The translations under genes and the position numbers were made by a program. Shown in pieces: positions 1-8,955 of a stretch of 64,000 nucleotides of DNA. Source of the stretch: Austwickia sp. (lineage in GTDB: Bacteria > Actinomycetota > Actinomycetes > Actinomycetales > Dermatophilaceae); NCBI GenBank assembly GCA_016711265.1, contig JADJTI010000006.1, positions 186,001 through 250,000 of the forward strand. Direction: 5' to 3'. Position 1 is the stretch's first letter; each line of letters begins with the position of its first letter. Under the pieces are notes generated by a model. It searched no databases, was not told the origin of the DNA, and worked only from the letters and a program-made list of their open reading frames with translations.

Positions 1-3000
1 CCGGTGGCCCGACCCGCGATGACCGCCTCCGGGTTGACCCCGCCCGTCTCGTGGTACTCGGCGGCCATCATGCCGAGCACGCCCGCGACGACGACCTCAC
101 CGCTGTACGCCGAGGACGCCAGCTCACGCTGCACCCAGGCGACACCGGCGTCCGGCGGCAGCATCTGCACTCCGGCCATCTCCATGATCTTGGGGATGGA
201 ACCGCGAGTTGCCATACCGATGCCGCCCCAGGCCGTCCAGTCGGTGGCCAGAGCCCTGGTCTGCGGACGAGCCCGACGCATGTTCGAGGTCATCTTGCAG
301 AGCAGGTCGTTGGCCGCGCTGTAGTCGGTCTGACCTTGGTTGCCGAACCGGCCGGCCACGGAGGAGAACACCACGGTGGCGCCCACATCCATGGTCTGCG
401 CGGTCTTCCACACGTTGAACCAGCCGTTCGACTTGACGTCGAACACCAGGTCGTACTCGCGTGGCTCCTTCTGCGGCAGGTCGCGGCTGATCTCCAGACC
501 GGCGCAGTGCAGCAGGACGTCGATCTTGCCGCTGGTGTCGCGCACCTGCGCCATGACCTGGTCGACGGCCTGCTCGTCGGTGAGGTCCACCGAGTAGTAG
601 TGCGCGGTGCCACCGGCGGCCTCGACGGTCTGGATGGCCACCAGCGCCGCGTTGAGGCGCTCCAGGCCGGCCAGTTCCTTGTCGATCGCCACCGGCGTCG
701 CCTTGCCGCCGGCCGCCTTGATCCTTCCGGCGATGGTCGCCTTCAGGCCGTCCTTGTCGGACCGGAACGCCGCCAGGTCGGGGTCGTTCGGGTCCGGCTT
801 GGGCGTCAGGTCGAGCAGGTGGAACGTCCCGCCCGAGACCTTGGCCAGGTCGTTGGTGATCGCGCAGACGATACTGCCGGCCGCGCCGGTCACCACGAAG
901 ACCGAGTCCTTGTCCAGGACCATGCCACCCTCGCCATGGGGGTTGCCATCCTCGCTCAGCGGCGTGAACGGCACCTCCATGAAGCCGACTCCGTAGCGTG
1001 CCCCATCGATCCGGCCGATTTCGACCGCACCCGGGTCACGCAGGGTCTCCTCGATGAGGACGTCGGCGACGGCCGCAGTCTTGCGGCTCGGCGGCAGGTC
1101 CACGGCCTTGACCAGCGTGGACTGCTTCTCCTTCTTGTACGACTTGGTGAACCCGGTCACCGAACCACCCAGCACCGAGGTGGCGCCGGCCGGGTCGTAC
1201 CCGTGGTATCCACCGAGCCTGGTCGCCGAGACCAGGAAGGGCGAGTCGTCGTACAGCCGGCGCATGGTCGCGTACAGGGCCTTGACCCGGCGCCGCAGCG
1301 CTTCCTTCCAGCGACCCAGGTCGTACTCGGCCAGGTTGCCCTCCTCATCGAGGGCCGCGAGCCAGTACACACCGGTGATCGGCGACTCCGCCGTCCACTC
1401 GTCGAGCTTGGCCAGCAGGTCCTCGGTCGAAGTACCCGGCTCCACCTGGACGGTCTTGGCGCCCATCTTGTGCAGCTTCTTGACCAGGGCCTGGCCGACG
1501 CCACCTTCGTCGAGCATCACGAGCACGCGCGCCCCGTCGAGCTGGACACCGGTCTCGACGCACTGGTCCAGGTTCGGACGCAGCGTCGGCATCGGGATCC
1601 GGCGCGGCAACGCGTCGATGGCCTTGAGGCTGCCCTCGATGGTCGTCGGTGCTGCGGCCGGAGCCGGTGCGGGAGCCGCTGCCGGGGCTTCCGGTGCGGC
1701 CGGTGCCGCCGCTGGAGCAGCTGGTGCTGCGGCGGCGGGAGCGGCGATACCCAGCTTGTCGCGGACCCAACCGGCCACGTGGTTCAGCGTCGGGAAGTCC
1801 CGCAACTGCAGGTTCTCATCACGCGGCAGGTCGTACTTGCTACGCACCGCCGCGAACACCTCGGCCTGCTTGACCGTGTCGACACCCAAGTCAGCCTCGA
1901 GGTCGAGCTCAGGGTCGAGGAGCTCGACCGGGTAACCGGTCATCTCCGCGACGATCTCCGTGACGGCCGCAACGATCTCGTCGGCGGGCGCGGCCGCTGC
2001 GGCGGCCGGTGCCACGGGAGCAGCAGCAGCCGGAGCCGCAGCAGCGGGAGCAGCAGCCGACGGCTCGGGAAGCCCGAGCTTGCCACGCACCCAACCAGCC
2101 ACGTGCCGCAGCGTCGGGAAGTCCCGCAACTGCAGGTTCTCATCACGCGGCAAGTCGTACTTGCTACGCACCGCAGCGAACACCTCGGCCTGCTTGACCG
2201 TGTCCACACCCAGATCCGCTTCCAGATCCAGGTCCGGGTCCAGGAGCTCGACCGGGTAACCGGTCATCTCCGCCACGATCCCGGTAACCGCCTCGATGAT
2301 CTCGTCCGCCGGCGCAGCCGCAACCGGAGCCGGCGCTGCGGCCGGTGCCACAGGAGCAGCCGGAGCCGCAGCAGCGGGAGCAGCAGCCGACGGCTCGGGA
2401 AGCCCGAGCTTGCCACGCACCCAACCAGCCACGTGCCGCAGCGTCGGGAAGTCCCGCAACTGCAGGTTCTCATCACGCGGCAAGTCGTACTTGCTACGCA
2501 CCGCAGCGAACACCTCGGCCTGCTTGACCGTGTCCACACCCAGATCCGCTTCCAGATCCAGGTCCGGGTCCAGGAGCTCGACCGGGTAACCGGTCATCTC
2601 CGCCACGATCCCGGTAACCGCCTCGATGATCTCGTCCGCCGGCGCAGCCGCAACCGGAGCTGGCGCTAGGGCCGGTGCCGCAGGAGCGGCAGCAACCGGT
2701 GCGGACACCGGGGCCGCAGCCGGGGCGGCGGCCGGAGCAGCCGCGGGCGCAGCAGCCGACGGCTCGGGCAGACCCAGTCGGCCACGCACCCAACCAGCCA
2801 CGTGGTTCAGGGTCGGGAAGTCCCGCAACCGCAGGTTCTCATCCCGCTCCAGCTGGTACTTCTCGCGCACCGCCGCGAACACCTCGGCCTGCTTGACCGT
2901 GTCGACACCGAGGTCTGCCTCCAGGTCGAGCTCGGGGTCGAGCAACTCCACCGGGTAGCCCGTCATCTCGGCCACGATCGAGGTGACCGCCGCCAAGATC

Positions 3001-6000
3001 TCGTCGGAGGCCGCGGGCGCCGCAGCAGCCGCAACTGCCGGAGCAGCAGCAGCCGGGGCAACAGCGGGCGCAGCAGCCGACGGCTCGGGCAGACCCAGTC
3101 GGCCACGCACCCAACCAGCCACGTGGTTCAGGGTCGGGAAGTCCCGCAACCGCAGGTTCTCATCCCGCTCCAGCTGGTACTTCTCGCGCACCGCCGCGAA
3201 CACCTCGGCCTGCTTGACCGTGTCGACACCGAGGTCTGCCTCCAGGTCGAGCTCGGGGTCGAGCAACTCCACCGGGTAGCCCGTCATCTCGGCCACGATC
3301 GAGGTGACCGCCGCCAAGATCTCGTCGGAGGCCGCGGGCGCCGCAGCAGCCGCAACTGCCGGAGCAGCAGCAGCCGGGGCAGCAGCGGGCGCAGCAGCCG
3401 GAGTGGCAGCCGACGGCTCGGGAAGCCCAAGCTTGCCACGCACCCAACCAGCCACGTGCCGCAGCGTCGGGAAGTCCCGCAACCGCAGGTTCTCATCCCG
3501 CTCGAGCTGGTACTCCTCGCGCACCGCCGCGAACACCTCGGCCTGCTTGACCGTGTCCACACCCAGATCCGCTTCCAGATCCAGGTCCGGGTCCAACAGA
3601 TCCGTCGGGTACCCGGTCATCTCGGCGACGATGCCGGTGACCTTGTCCAGGATCGGGTCGCCCGCCGCAGCGGCCGGGGCAGCAGCCGGCGCAGGAGCAG
3701 CGGCGGCCGGTGCAGCAGCGGCAGCAGGCGCAGCAGCCGACGGCTCGGGAAGCCCGAGCTTGCCACGCACCCAACCAGCCACGTGCCGCAGCGTCGGGAA
3801 GTCCCGCAACCGCAGGTTCTCATCCCGCTCCAGCTGGTACTCCTCGCGCACCGCCGCGAACACCTCGGCCTGCTTGACCGTGTCCACACCCAGATCCGCT
3901 TCCAGATCCAGGTCCGGGTCCAACAGATCCGTCGGGTACCCCGTCATGTTCGCCACGATCCCCGTCACCTTGTCCAGGATCGGGTCACCCGCCGGCGCCG
4001 CCGGAGCGGCAACCGGTGCAGGCGCTGCTACCGGGGCTGCCGGGGCAGGAGCGGGCGCCGCGGCCGGCGCCGCGGGGGCGCTGACCGGTGCGGCCGCCGG
4101 GGCTGCCGGAGCAGCAGCGGCCGGTGCGGGAGCCGAACCACCCGAACTCACCGGAGCCTTGGACTCGACTGAGTACGGGACCGGCACCTTGGTGGCCCAC
4201 GTCAGCGGTGTGGCCGGGGCTCCGGCGTTCTTCACCCGCAGCCGTCGGTGGTCGACCTCAAGGCTGGTGTTCGACTGCCCAGCAAGGGAGTCGATCCAGC
4301 GCTGCCAAGCACCCTGGTCGATGATCCGGTAGGCGTACCCCAGCTCGTTGGGCGCACGACGCCGCTTGTCCGGCATCGGCGTCCAGCGGAACAGCGACAT
4401 CGCGACCTGCGAGCCGAAGCCCGCAGCGAGCCGCAGCGCGTACTCCACCGGGTAGGAACCGCCCTTGGAGAGGTTCAGGTTTCCCAGGGCCGGGTCGGGC
4501 ACCTTGTAGTTCGGCACCGGCGGCACAATGCCGGTCTCCAGGGCCTTGATCGCCAGGGCGTCCTCGATGCCGGCGCCCATGGCGTGGCCGGTGAAGCCCT
4601 TGGTGTTGGTGATCACGATCTGGTCCGCGGACGCACCGAACGCATCCCGCAGCGCCTTGATCTCGGCCGCGGCGCTGCCGCCACGGGCCGGGGTGTACGT
4701 CTCGTGCGAGACGAACATCGTCTTCGGCGCGATCTCATGGCGGTTGATTCCCCACGTCTCGGCCTCACTGACCAAGGCCTCCATGACGCCACTGATGTGG
4801 TCGACGTCCAGCCGGGTGCCGTGGAAGGCGCTGTTGGCGGTGACCGAACCCAGCACCTCACAGATCGGTTGGATGCCGCGCTCGCGGGCTGCATCGGCCG
4901 TCTCCAGAACGTACGCCGCAGCGCCCATCCCGATGATCATCCCGTGCCGACGGGCGTCGAACGGGGTGGCGGCGTCTTCCACGCGCTCATCCGTGGCGGC
5001 GGCACCGGTGGCGATGAAGCCGGCGGTGATCCACGGCATGAAGTTCTCGTGGGTGACGTCGTCCGCGGACATCACGATGACGCGCTTGCACCGGCCTGCC
5101 CGGATCCAGTCCTGGGCGATGGTCAGTGCCTGCGTCGTGCTGGCGCAGGCGGCGTTGATCGTGGTGTTCGGCCCACGGCAACCGATGAGCTCGGCGAACT
5201 GCGAGTGGCCCATGGCGAGGGCCCGGAAGAGGAACTTCCGGTCGAACTCGTAGTTGTCGCTCTCCATCTGCCCCTTGATCTCGGCGATCAACCGGTCGAC
5301 CTCGGCGGCGGCAGCGTCGCCCGCGTTGAGGCGCGAGCGCAGACCTTCCAGCGCCAGCAGGTTCTCGCGACGACCGCGGTAGGTGAAGTACCCCTCCATG
5401 GCCTCGGCGAACCGGTTGTACCCGGAGAACGCCGACGCGAACACGATGCCGGTGCTGTCCCGCAGGCTCTCCGGCAGCAGCCAGCGGTCGGGCAGCTGGG
5501 TGCCCAGCGTGGTCGTCTTGTACTTCATGACCAGCGGGATACCCGCGTCACGCAGGGCGTCGAAGCCGACCCCGATACCCAAGCGGGTGACGATGTCCAG
5601 CGCCTCGTCGCGCGCCTTCTCCACGCCGTACTGCTCGACGATGTCCAGCGGGGCCCGCATGCCGGCCAGCTTGATGACGTCTTCGACCTGGTCGACGACC
5701 TGGAAGCTCGCGCCCTTGGCCTCGTCCTTGACCAGGCGCGTGATGCGCATGTCGGTCATCATCTTGCGGTACTCCATCGGCACCGAGCCGATGAACTGCG
5801 TGCCCGCCAGCAGACGAGCGACGTTCTCGTCGTCGAAGGTCGGCTGCTTGCCCGGCAGACCCATCGAGGCACCGGTGATGACCAGCGGCTCGATCGTCCG
5901 GGCCGGGCGTCCGCCGTTGCTCGGCGCGGCCGAGATGGCCGGTGCGGTGGGAGCGGACGCCGGGGCGCCGCCGTACACCTTGATGCCCGCTTCGAGGACG

Positions 6001-8921
6001 CCCGCGAACAAGCGACCCAGCTCGCGGATGGTGTCGTCGGACGCGGACACCGAGGAGAGCACCTGACCGGAGACCGCACCCGTGGAGGCCGCGGCCGTCG
6101 GCGCCGAAGCCGCGGAGAACCCGAGGCCGGCGGCGTACAGACCACACAGGGCCTGGTTGACGGCAGCCTCATCGGTCAGCTTGGGCTGGTTGGTCGACAG
6201 CGACACGACATCGTCCTTGTCCCCGAACACGTCGTCCACGAAGCCCTGCAGGGCACGCTTGGGACCCATCTCCACGAACACCCGCACGCCCGCGTCGTAC
6301 AGGGTGTTCAGCCCCTGGACGAACTGCACCGGCGACCCGACCTGACGGCCGAGGTAGTCGAGCATGGTCGCGTTGTCGGCGTTGCTCGGGTACAGCGCAC
6401 CGGTGACGTTGGCGACCACCGGCAGCTGCGGAGCCCGCACGTCCAGCCCACGCAGCGTGTTGACCAGCGGTCCGGCGGCCGGCTCCACGATCTTGGTGTG
6501 GAAGGCGTGGCTGACGGTCAAGGGGATGGCGCGCATGCCCAGCCCGTTGAACGCTTCGACGGCCTTGGTGACGCCGTCGCTGGAACCGCCGATGACCGCC
6601 TGGCTGTTGCTGTTGATATTGGCGGTGACGACGTACCCGTCGGTCTGGTCCACGACCCGCTGGATGTCGGCGAGCGGGCCGAAGATCGCGGCCATCTTGC
6701 CGTTGTCGGCGCCGGAGACATCCGTCATCGCCTGGCCACGGGCGTTCACGGCCTTGACCGCGTTGCCCAGGCTCATCGCGCCGGCCTGCACGAGCGCGCC
6801 GTACTCACCGAGGCTGTGGCCCATCACCATGTCCGGCACCACGCCGAACGCGTTGAACAACCGGGACAGCGCCACGTCGACCGTGAGCACGGTCGGCTGG
6901 GTGATCGCGGTCTGCCGCAACTGCTCCTCGGTCGCCTTGACATCGTCCTGCTCACAGAAGATGTACGACGACAACGAGCGCCCCAGGACGGGGGTCATGG
7001 CGGCATCGGCCTCGGCGAACGCGTCGCGCACGATCGGCTCACGCTCGGCCAGCCCGCGCAGCATGTTCGCGTACTGCGAACCCTGACCGGTGAACAGGAA
7101 GGCCACCTTGGGGGCAGCGCCCTTGCCGACGAAGACGCCCTGTTGACGCAGCATTTTGAACATCGCCGGGTTGTTCGCCTCGAGCGCCTTGACCAGCTTG
7201 GTCAGCTTGCCCGCCAGTTCGGCGGCGTCGCCGTAGTCGACGGCGATGCGCATCGCCGCCGAGGCCAGTGCCGGGTTCGGAGCAGCGGGTGCCGGCGCGT
7301 TGCCGGCCTCGGCGGCCGCGAGCACCTGGCGTACCTGCCCGAGCAGGTCAGCCTCGTTGGCGCCGCCGAGCACCAGGGCACCGCGCAGCGGGGCCTTACG
7401 GGTGTCGCCGCCGGCCGCGCTCGGTGCTGCGGCGGCAGGAGCCGCGGCGGCTGCGGGCACGGCAGCGGAGGCGAAGACCTTCGCCGGCGCCTTGTGCCGA
7501 CCGGGTACGTGCTCCTCCAGGACCACGTGGAAGTTCGTGCCACCGAAGCCGAAGGCGCTGACCGCACCGACCCGGACGCCGCCGGGGGGCTCGGGCCAGT
7601 CACGCAGCTGGGTGTTGACCGCGCACGGGTTCTTGTCCCAGTCCACGTTCGGGTTGGGGTTGACGAAGTTCAGGCTCGGCGCGAGCTGCTTGTGGTGCAA
7701 CTGGCGAACCATCTTGTACATACCGGCGGTACCGGCAGCGGCCTTCAGGTGGCCGATGTTGCCCTTGACCGATCCGAGGGCGATCGAGCGCGGCTTGGCG
7801 CCGGCCGCGCCGAAGATCTTCATCAGGCTTTCGAGTTCGGCCGCGTCGCCGACGCGGGTCGAGGTGCCGTGGGCCTCGATCGCGGAGCAGACCGTCGGAT
7901 CCAAGCCGGACCGCTCCCAGGCCCGCCGGACCGCGATCTGCTGGCCGATCGGGTTGGGGGCGGTGATGCCCTTGCCCTTGCCGTCGGAGGAACCCTCGAC
8001 GCTGATCAGCGTCGCGTAAATCCGGTCCCCGGCCGCTTCGGCGTCCTCCAGGCGCTTGAGCACGAACAGCGCCGCACCCTCACCCATGACGAAGCCGTCG
8101 GCACCGGCGTCGAACGGCCGGGTACCGGTCGCCGACAACGCACCGATCTTGCAGAACTTCACGTAGCCGTCCGGGCCCATGTTCCGGTCGACGCCACCGG
8201 TGATGACGGCGTCGTACTGGTGGCTCTGCAGGCCCAGGATGGCGGAGCTGACGGCAGCCAGGCCGGAGGCGCAGGCGGCGTCGGTGGTGTAGTTCGGGCC
8301 GCGCAGGTTGAACAGGTTCGCCACCCTGCCCGCCATCACGTTGGCCAGCTCACCGGGCATGGTGTCCTCGGTGATGTCGTGCAACGTGGCCTTGAAGCCG
8401 TCGCGGGTCTCTTCGAGAATCCGCTGCTGTACGTCGGCCGAGAGGCTCTTCATGGTGCTGGTGCCGGCCATGAAGCGCAGGATTTCCGGCATCTGGATCC
8501 GCAGGCTGGAGACGTAGGTCTTCTCCCCGCCGATCGCGTTACCCAGGATGACGGCGACCCGGTCGGAGTCGACGTTCCAGTTCGGCCAGCCGGCGTCCAT
8601 CAGCGCGGCGCGTGCCGCCGAGACCGCCCAGCGCTGGCCTTCGTCCATCTGCTTGGCCACGGTCGGGGGGATCGGCATCTTCCATTTGATGGGCTCCCAC
8701 TCGAAGGAGCGGACCCAGCCGCCGATCTTGGAGTAGGCCTTGTCGACCGCGGAGTGGTCCGGGTCGTAGTAGAGAGCGGGGTCCCAGCGGTCGGGGGTGA
8801 CATCGCTGATGCAGTACTTCCCGCCGGTGATGTTGTTCCAGAAGGCATCGCCGTTGGGCGCCTCGGGCATGATCGCCGCAATGCCGACAACGGCAATCGG
8901 GCTCACATCGGGGTTCGTCAT
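1..8921 (-). CDS. Multidomain iterative lipid/polyketide synthase, PfaA-like (KS-AT-KS-7xACP-KR), 3'-truncated by window edge
   Basis: Large iterative synthase of the PUFA/secondary-lipid kind; at least 2,973 residues, with the C-terminus beyond the left edge. Order seen: ketosynthase 1 (residues ~5-470; Cys217 in DAACASG, His351 in EAHGTST, His391 in NIGH); acyltransferase (~605-900; Ser703 in GHSLGE); a second divergent ketosynthase (~1005-1515; Cys1259 in NAACAST, later KGFTGH); Ala/Pro-rich linkers; seven tandem acyl-carrier domains (~1645-2390); and a ketoreductase (~2400 to edge) with VVTGAAGS, VFSSVAG and TDYSAAND. Every carrier domain has Thr where the phosphopantetheine Ser is expected (LGVDTVKQAE). 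ATG chosen because GGAAG lies just upstream. It lies 34 nt after the acyl-CoA dehydrogenase gene on the same strand. A dehydratase may follow off-window. Product unknown; a long-chain or polyene lipid is inference. Confidence 0.9.
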   Translation of the reverse strand, partial: MTNPDVSPIAVVGIAAIMPEAPNGDAFWNNITGGKYCISDVTPDRWDPALYYDPDHSAVDKAYSKIGGWVRSFEWEPIKWKMPIPPTVAKQMDEGQRWAVSAARAALMDAGWPNWNVDSDRVAVILGNAIGGEKTYVSSLRIQMPEILRFMAGTSTMKSLSADVQQRILEETRDGFKATLHDITEDTMPGELANVMAGRVANLFNLRGPNYTTDAACASGLAAVSSAILGLQSHQYDAVITGGVDRNMGPDGYVKFCKIGALSATGTRPFDAGADGFVMGEGAALFVLKRLEDAEAAGDRIYATLISVEGSSDGKGKGITAPNPIGQQIAVRRAWERSGLDPTVCSAIEAHGTSTRVGDAAELESLMKIFGAAGAKPRSIALGSVKGNIGHLKAAAGTAGMYKMVRQLHHKQLAPSLNFVNPNPNVDWDKNPCAVNTQLRDWPEPPGGVRVGAVSAFGFGGTNFHVVLEEHVPGRHKAPAKVFASAAVPAAAAAPAAAAPSAAGGDTRKAPLRGALVLGGANEADLLGQVRQVLAAAEAGNAPAPAAPNPALASAAMRIAVDYGDAAELAGKLTKLVKALEANNPAMFKMLRQQGVFVGKGAAPKVAFLFTGQGSQYANMLRGLAEREPIVRDAFAEADAAMTPVLGRSLSSYIFCEQDDVKATEEQLRQTAITQPTVLTVDVALSRLFNAFGVVPDMVMGHSLGEYGALVQAGAMSLGNAVKAVNARGQAMTDVSGADNGKMAAIFGPLADIQRVVDQTDGYVVTANINSNSQAVIGGSSDGVTKAVEAFNGLGMRAIPLTVSHAFHTKIVEPAAGPLVNTLRGLDVRAPQLPVVANVTGALYPSNADNATMLDYLGRQVGSPVQFVQGLNTLYDAGVRVFVEMGPKRALQGFVDDVFGDKDDVVSLSTNQPKLTDEAAVNQALCGLYAAGLGFSAASAPTAAASTGAVSGQVLSSVSASDDTIRELGRLFAGVLEAGIKVYGGAPASAPTAPAISAAPSNGGRPARTIEPLVITGASMGLPGKQPTFDDENVARLLAGTQFIGSVPMEYRKMMTDMRITRLVKDEAKGASFQVVDQVEDVIKLAGMRAPLDIVEQYGVEKARDEALDIVTRLGIGVGFDALRDAGIPLVMKYKTTTLGTQLPDRWLLPESLRDSTGIVFASAFSGYNRFAEAMEGYFTYRGRRENLLALEGLRSRLNAGDAAAAEVDRLIAEIKGQMESDNYEFDRKFLFRALAMGHSQFAELIGCRGPNTTINAACASTTQALTIAQDWIRAGRCKRVIVMSADDVTHENFMPWITAGFIATGAAATDERVEDAATPFDARRHGMIIGMGAAAYVLETADAARERGIQPICEVLGSVTANSAFHGTRLDVDHISGVMEALVSEAETWGINRHEIAPKTMFVSHETYTPARGGSAAAEIKALRDAFGASADQIVITNTKGFTGHAMGAGIEDALAIKALETGIVPPVPNYKVPDPALGNLNLSKGGSYPVEYALRLAAGFGSQVAMSLFRWTPMPDKRRRAPNELGYAYRIIDQGAWQRWIDSLAGQSNTSLEVDHRRLRVKNAGAPATPLTWATKVPVPYSVESKAPVSSGGSAPAPAAAAPAAPAAAPVSAPAAPAAAPAPAPAAPVAAPAPVAAPAAPAGDPILDKVTGIVANMTGYPTDLLDPDLDLEADLGVDTVKQAEVFAAVREEYQLERDENLRLRDFPTLRHVAGWVRGKLGLPEPSAAAPAAAAAPAAAAPAPAAAPAAAAGDPILDKVTGIVAEMTGYPTDLLDPDLDLEADLGVDTVKQAEVFAAVREEYQLERDENLRLRDFPTLRHVAGWVRGKLGLPEPSAATPAAAPAAAPAAAAPAVAAAAAPAASDEILAAVTSIVAEMTGYPVELLDPELDLEADLGVDTVKQAEVFAAVREKYQLERDENLRLRDFPTLNHVAGWVRGRLGLPEPSAAAPAVAPAAAAPAVAAAAAPAASDEILAAVTSIVAEMTGYPVELLDPELDLEADLGVDTVKQAEVFAAVREKYQLERDENLRLRDFPTLNHVAGWVRGRLGLPEPSAAAPAAAPAAAPAAAPVSAPVAAAPAAPALAPAPVAAAPADEIIEAVTGIVAEMTGYPVELLDPDLDLEADLGVDTVKQAEVFAAVRSKYDLPRDENLQLRDFPTLRHVAGWVRGKLGLPEPSAAAPAAAAPAAPVAPAAAPAPVAAAPADEIIEAVTGIVAEMTGYPVELLDPDLDLEADLGVDTVKQAEVFAAVRSKYDLPRDENLQLRDFPTLRHVAGWVRGKLGLPEPSAAAPAAAAPAAAAPVAPAAAAAAPADEIVAAVTEIVAEMTGYPVELLDPELDLEADLGVDTVKQAEVFAAVRSKYDLPRDENLQLRDFPTLNHVAGWVRDKLGIAAPAAAAPAAPAAAPAAPEAPAAAPAPAPAAAPTTIEGSLKAIDALPRRIPMPTLRPNLDQCVETGVQLDGARVLVMLDEGGVGQALVKKLHKMGAKTVQVEPGTSTEDLLAKLDEWTAESPITGVYWLAALDEEGNLAEYDLGRWKEALRRRVKALYATMRRLYDDSPFLVSATRLGGYHGYDPAGATSVLGGSVTGFTKSYKKEKQSTLVKAVDLPPSRKTAAVADVLIEETLRDPGAVEIGRIDGARYGVGFMEVPFTPLSEDGNPHGEGGMVLDKDSVFVVTGAAGSIVCAITNDLAKVSGGTFHLLDLTPKPDPNDPDLAAFRSDKDGLKATIAGRIKAAGGKATPVAIDKELAGLERLNAALVAIQTVEAAGGTAHYYSVDLTDEQAVDQVMAQVRDTSGKIDVLLHCAGLEISRDLPQKEPREYDLVFDVKSNGWFNVWKTAQTMDVGATVVFSSVAGRFGNQGQTDYSAANDLLCKMTSNMRRARPQTRALATDWTAWGGIGMATRGSIPKIMEMAGVQMLPPDAGVAWVQRELASSAYSGEVVVAGVLGMMAAEYHETGGVNPEAVIAGRAT
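1750..3990 (-). repeat. Seven tandem acyl-carrier-domain coding repeats
   Basis: In-frame repeat inside the synthase gene with a period of about 324-366 bp. The antisense of the motif VDTVKQAE occurs near 1864, 2190, 2519, 2884, 3208, 3539 and 3868. The carrier cores are nearly identical at nucleotide level, including the GWVRGKLGLPEPSAA segment, and are separated by Ala/Pro/Val-rich linkers of varying length. The near-identity suggests recent duplication or ongoing homogenisation, and makes the copy number liable to assembly collapse. Confidence 0.92.
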
Positions 8922-8955
8922 TGAATCGCTTCCTTGCCTGACAGAGGGCCTGTGA

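Noticed and set aside
51..8924. Very long plus-strand open frames (872 and 1,558 codons) opposite the synthase
   Set aside because: They are antisense shadows of a high-GC gene. The minus strand encodes KS, AT, ACP and KR motifs in one continuous frame, while the plus frames are His/Arg/Val-rich and match nothing.
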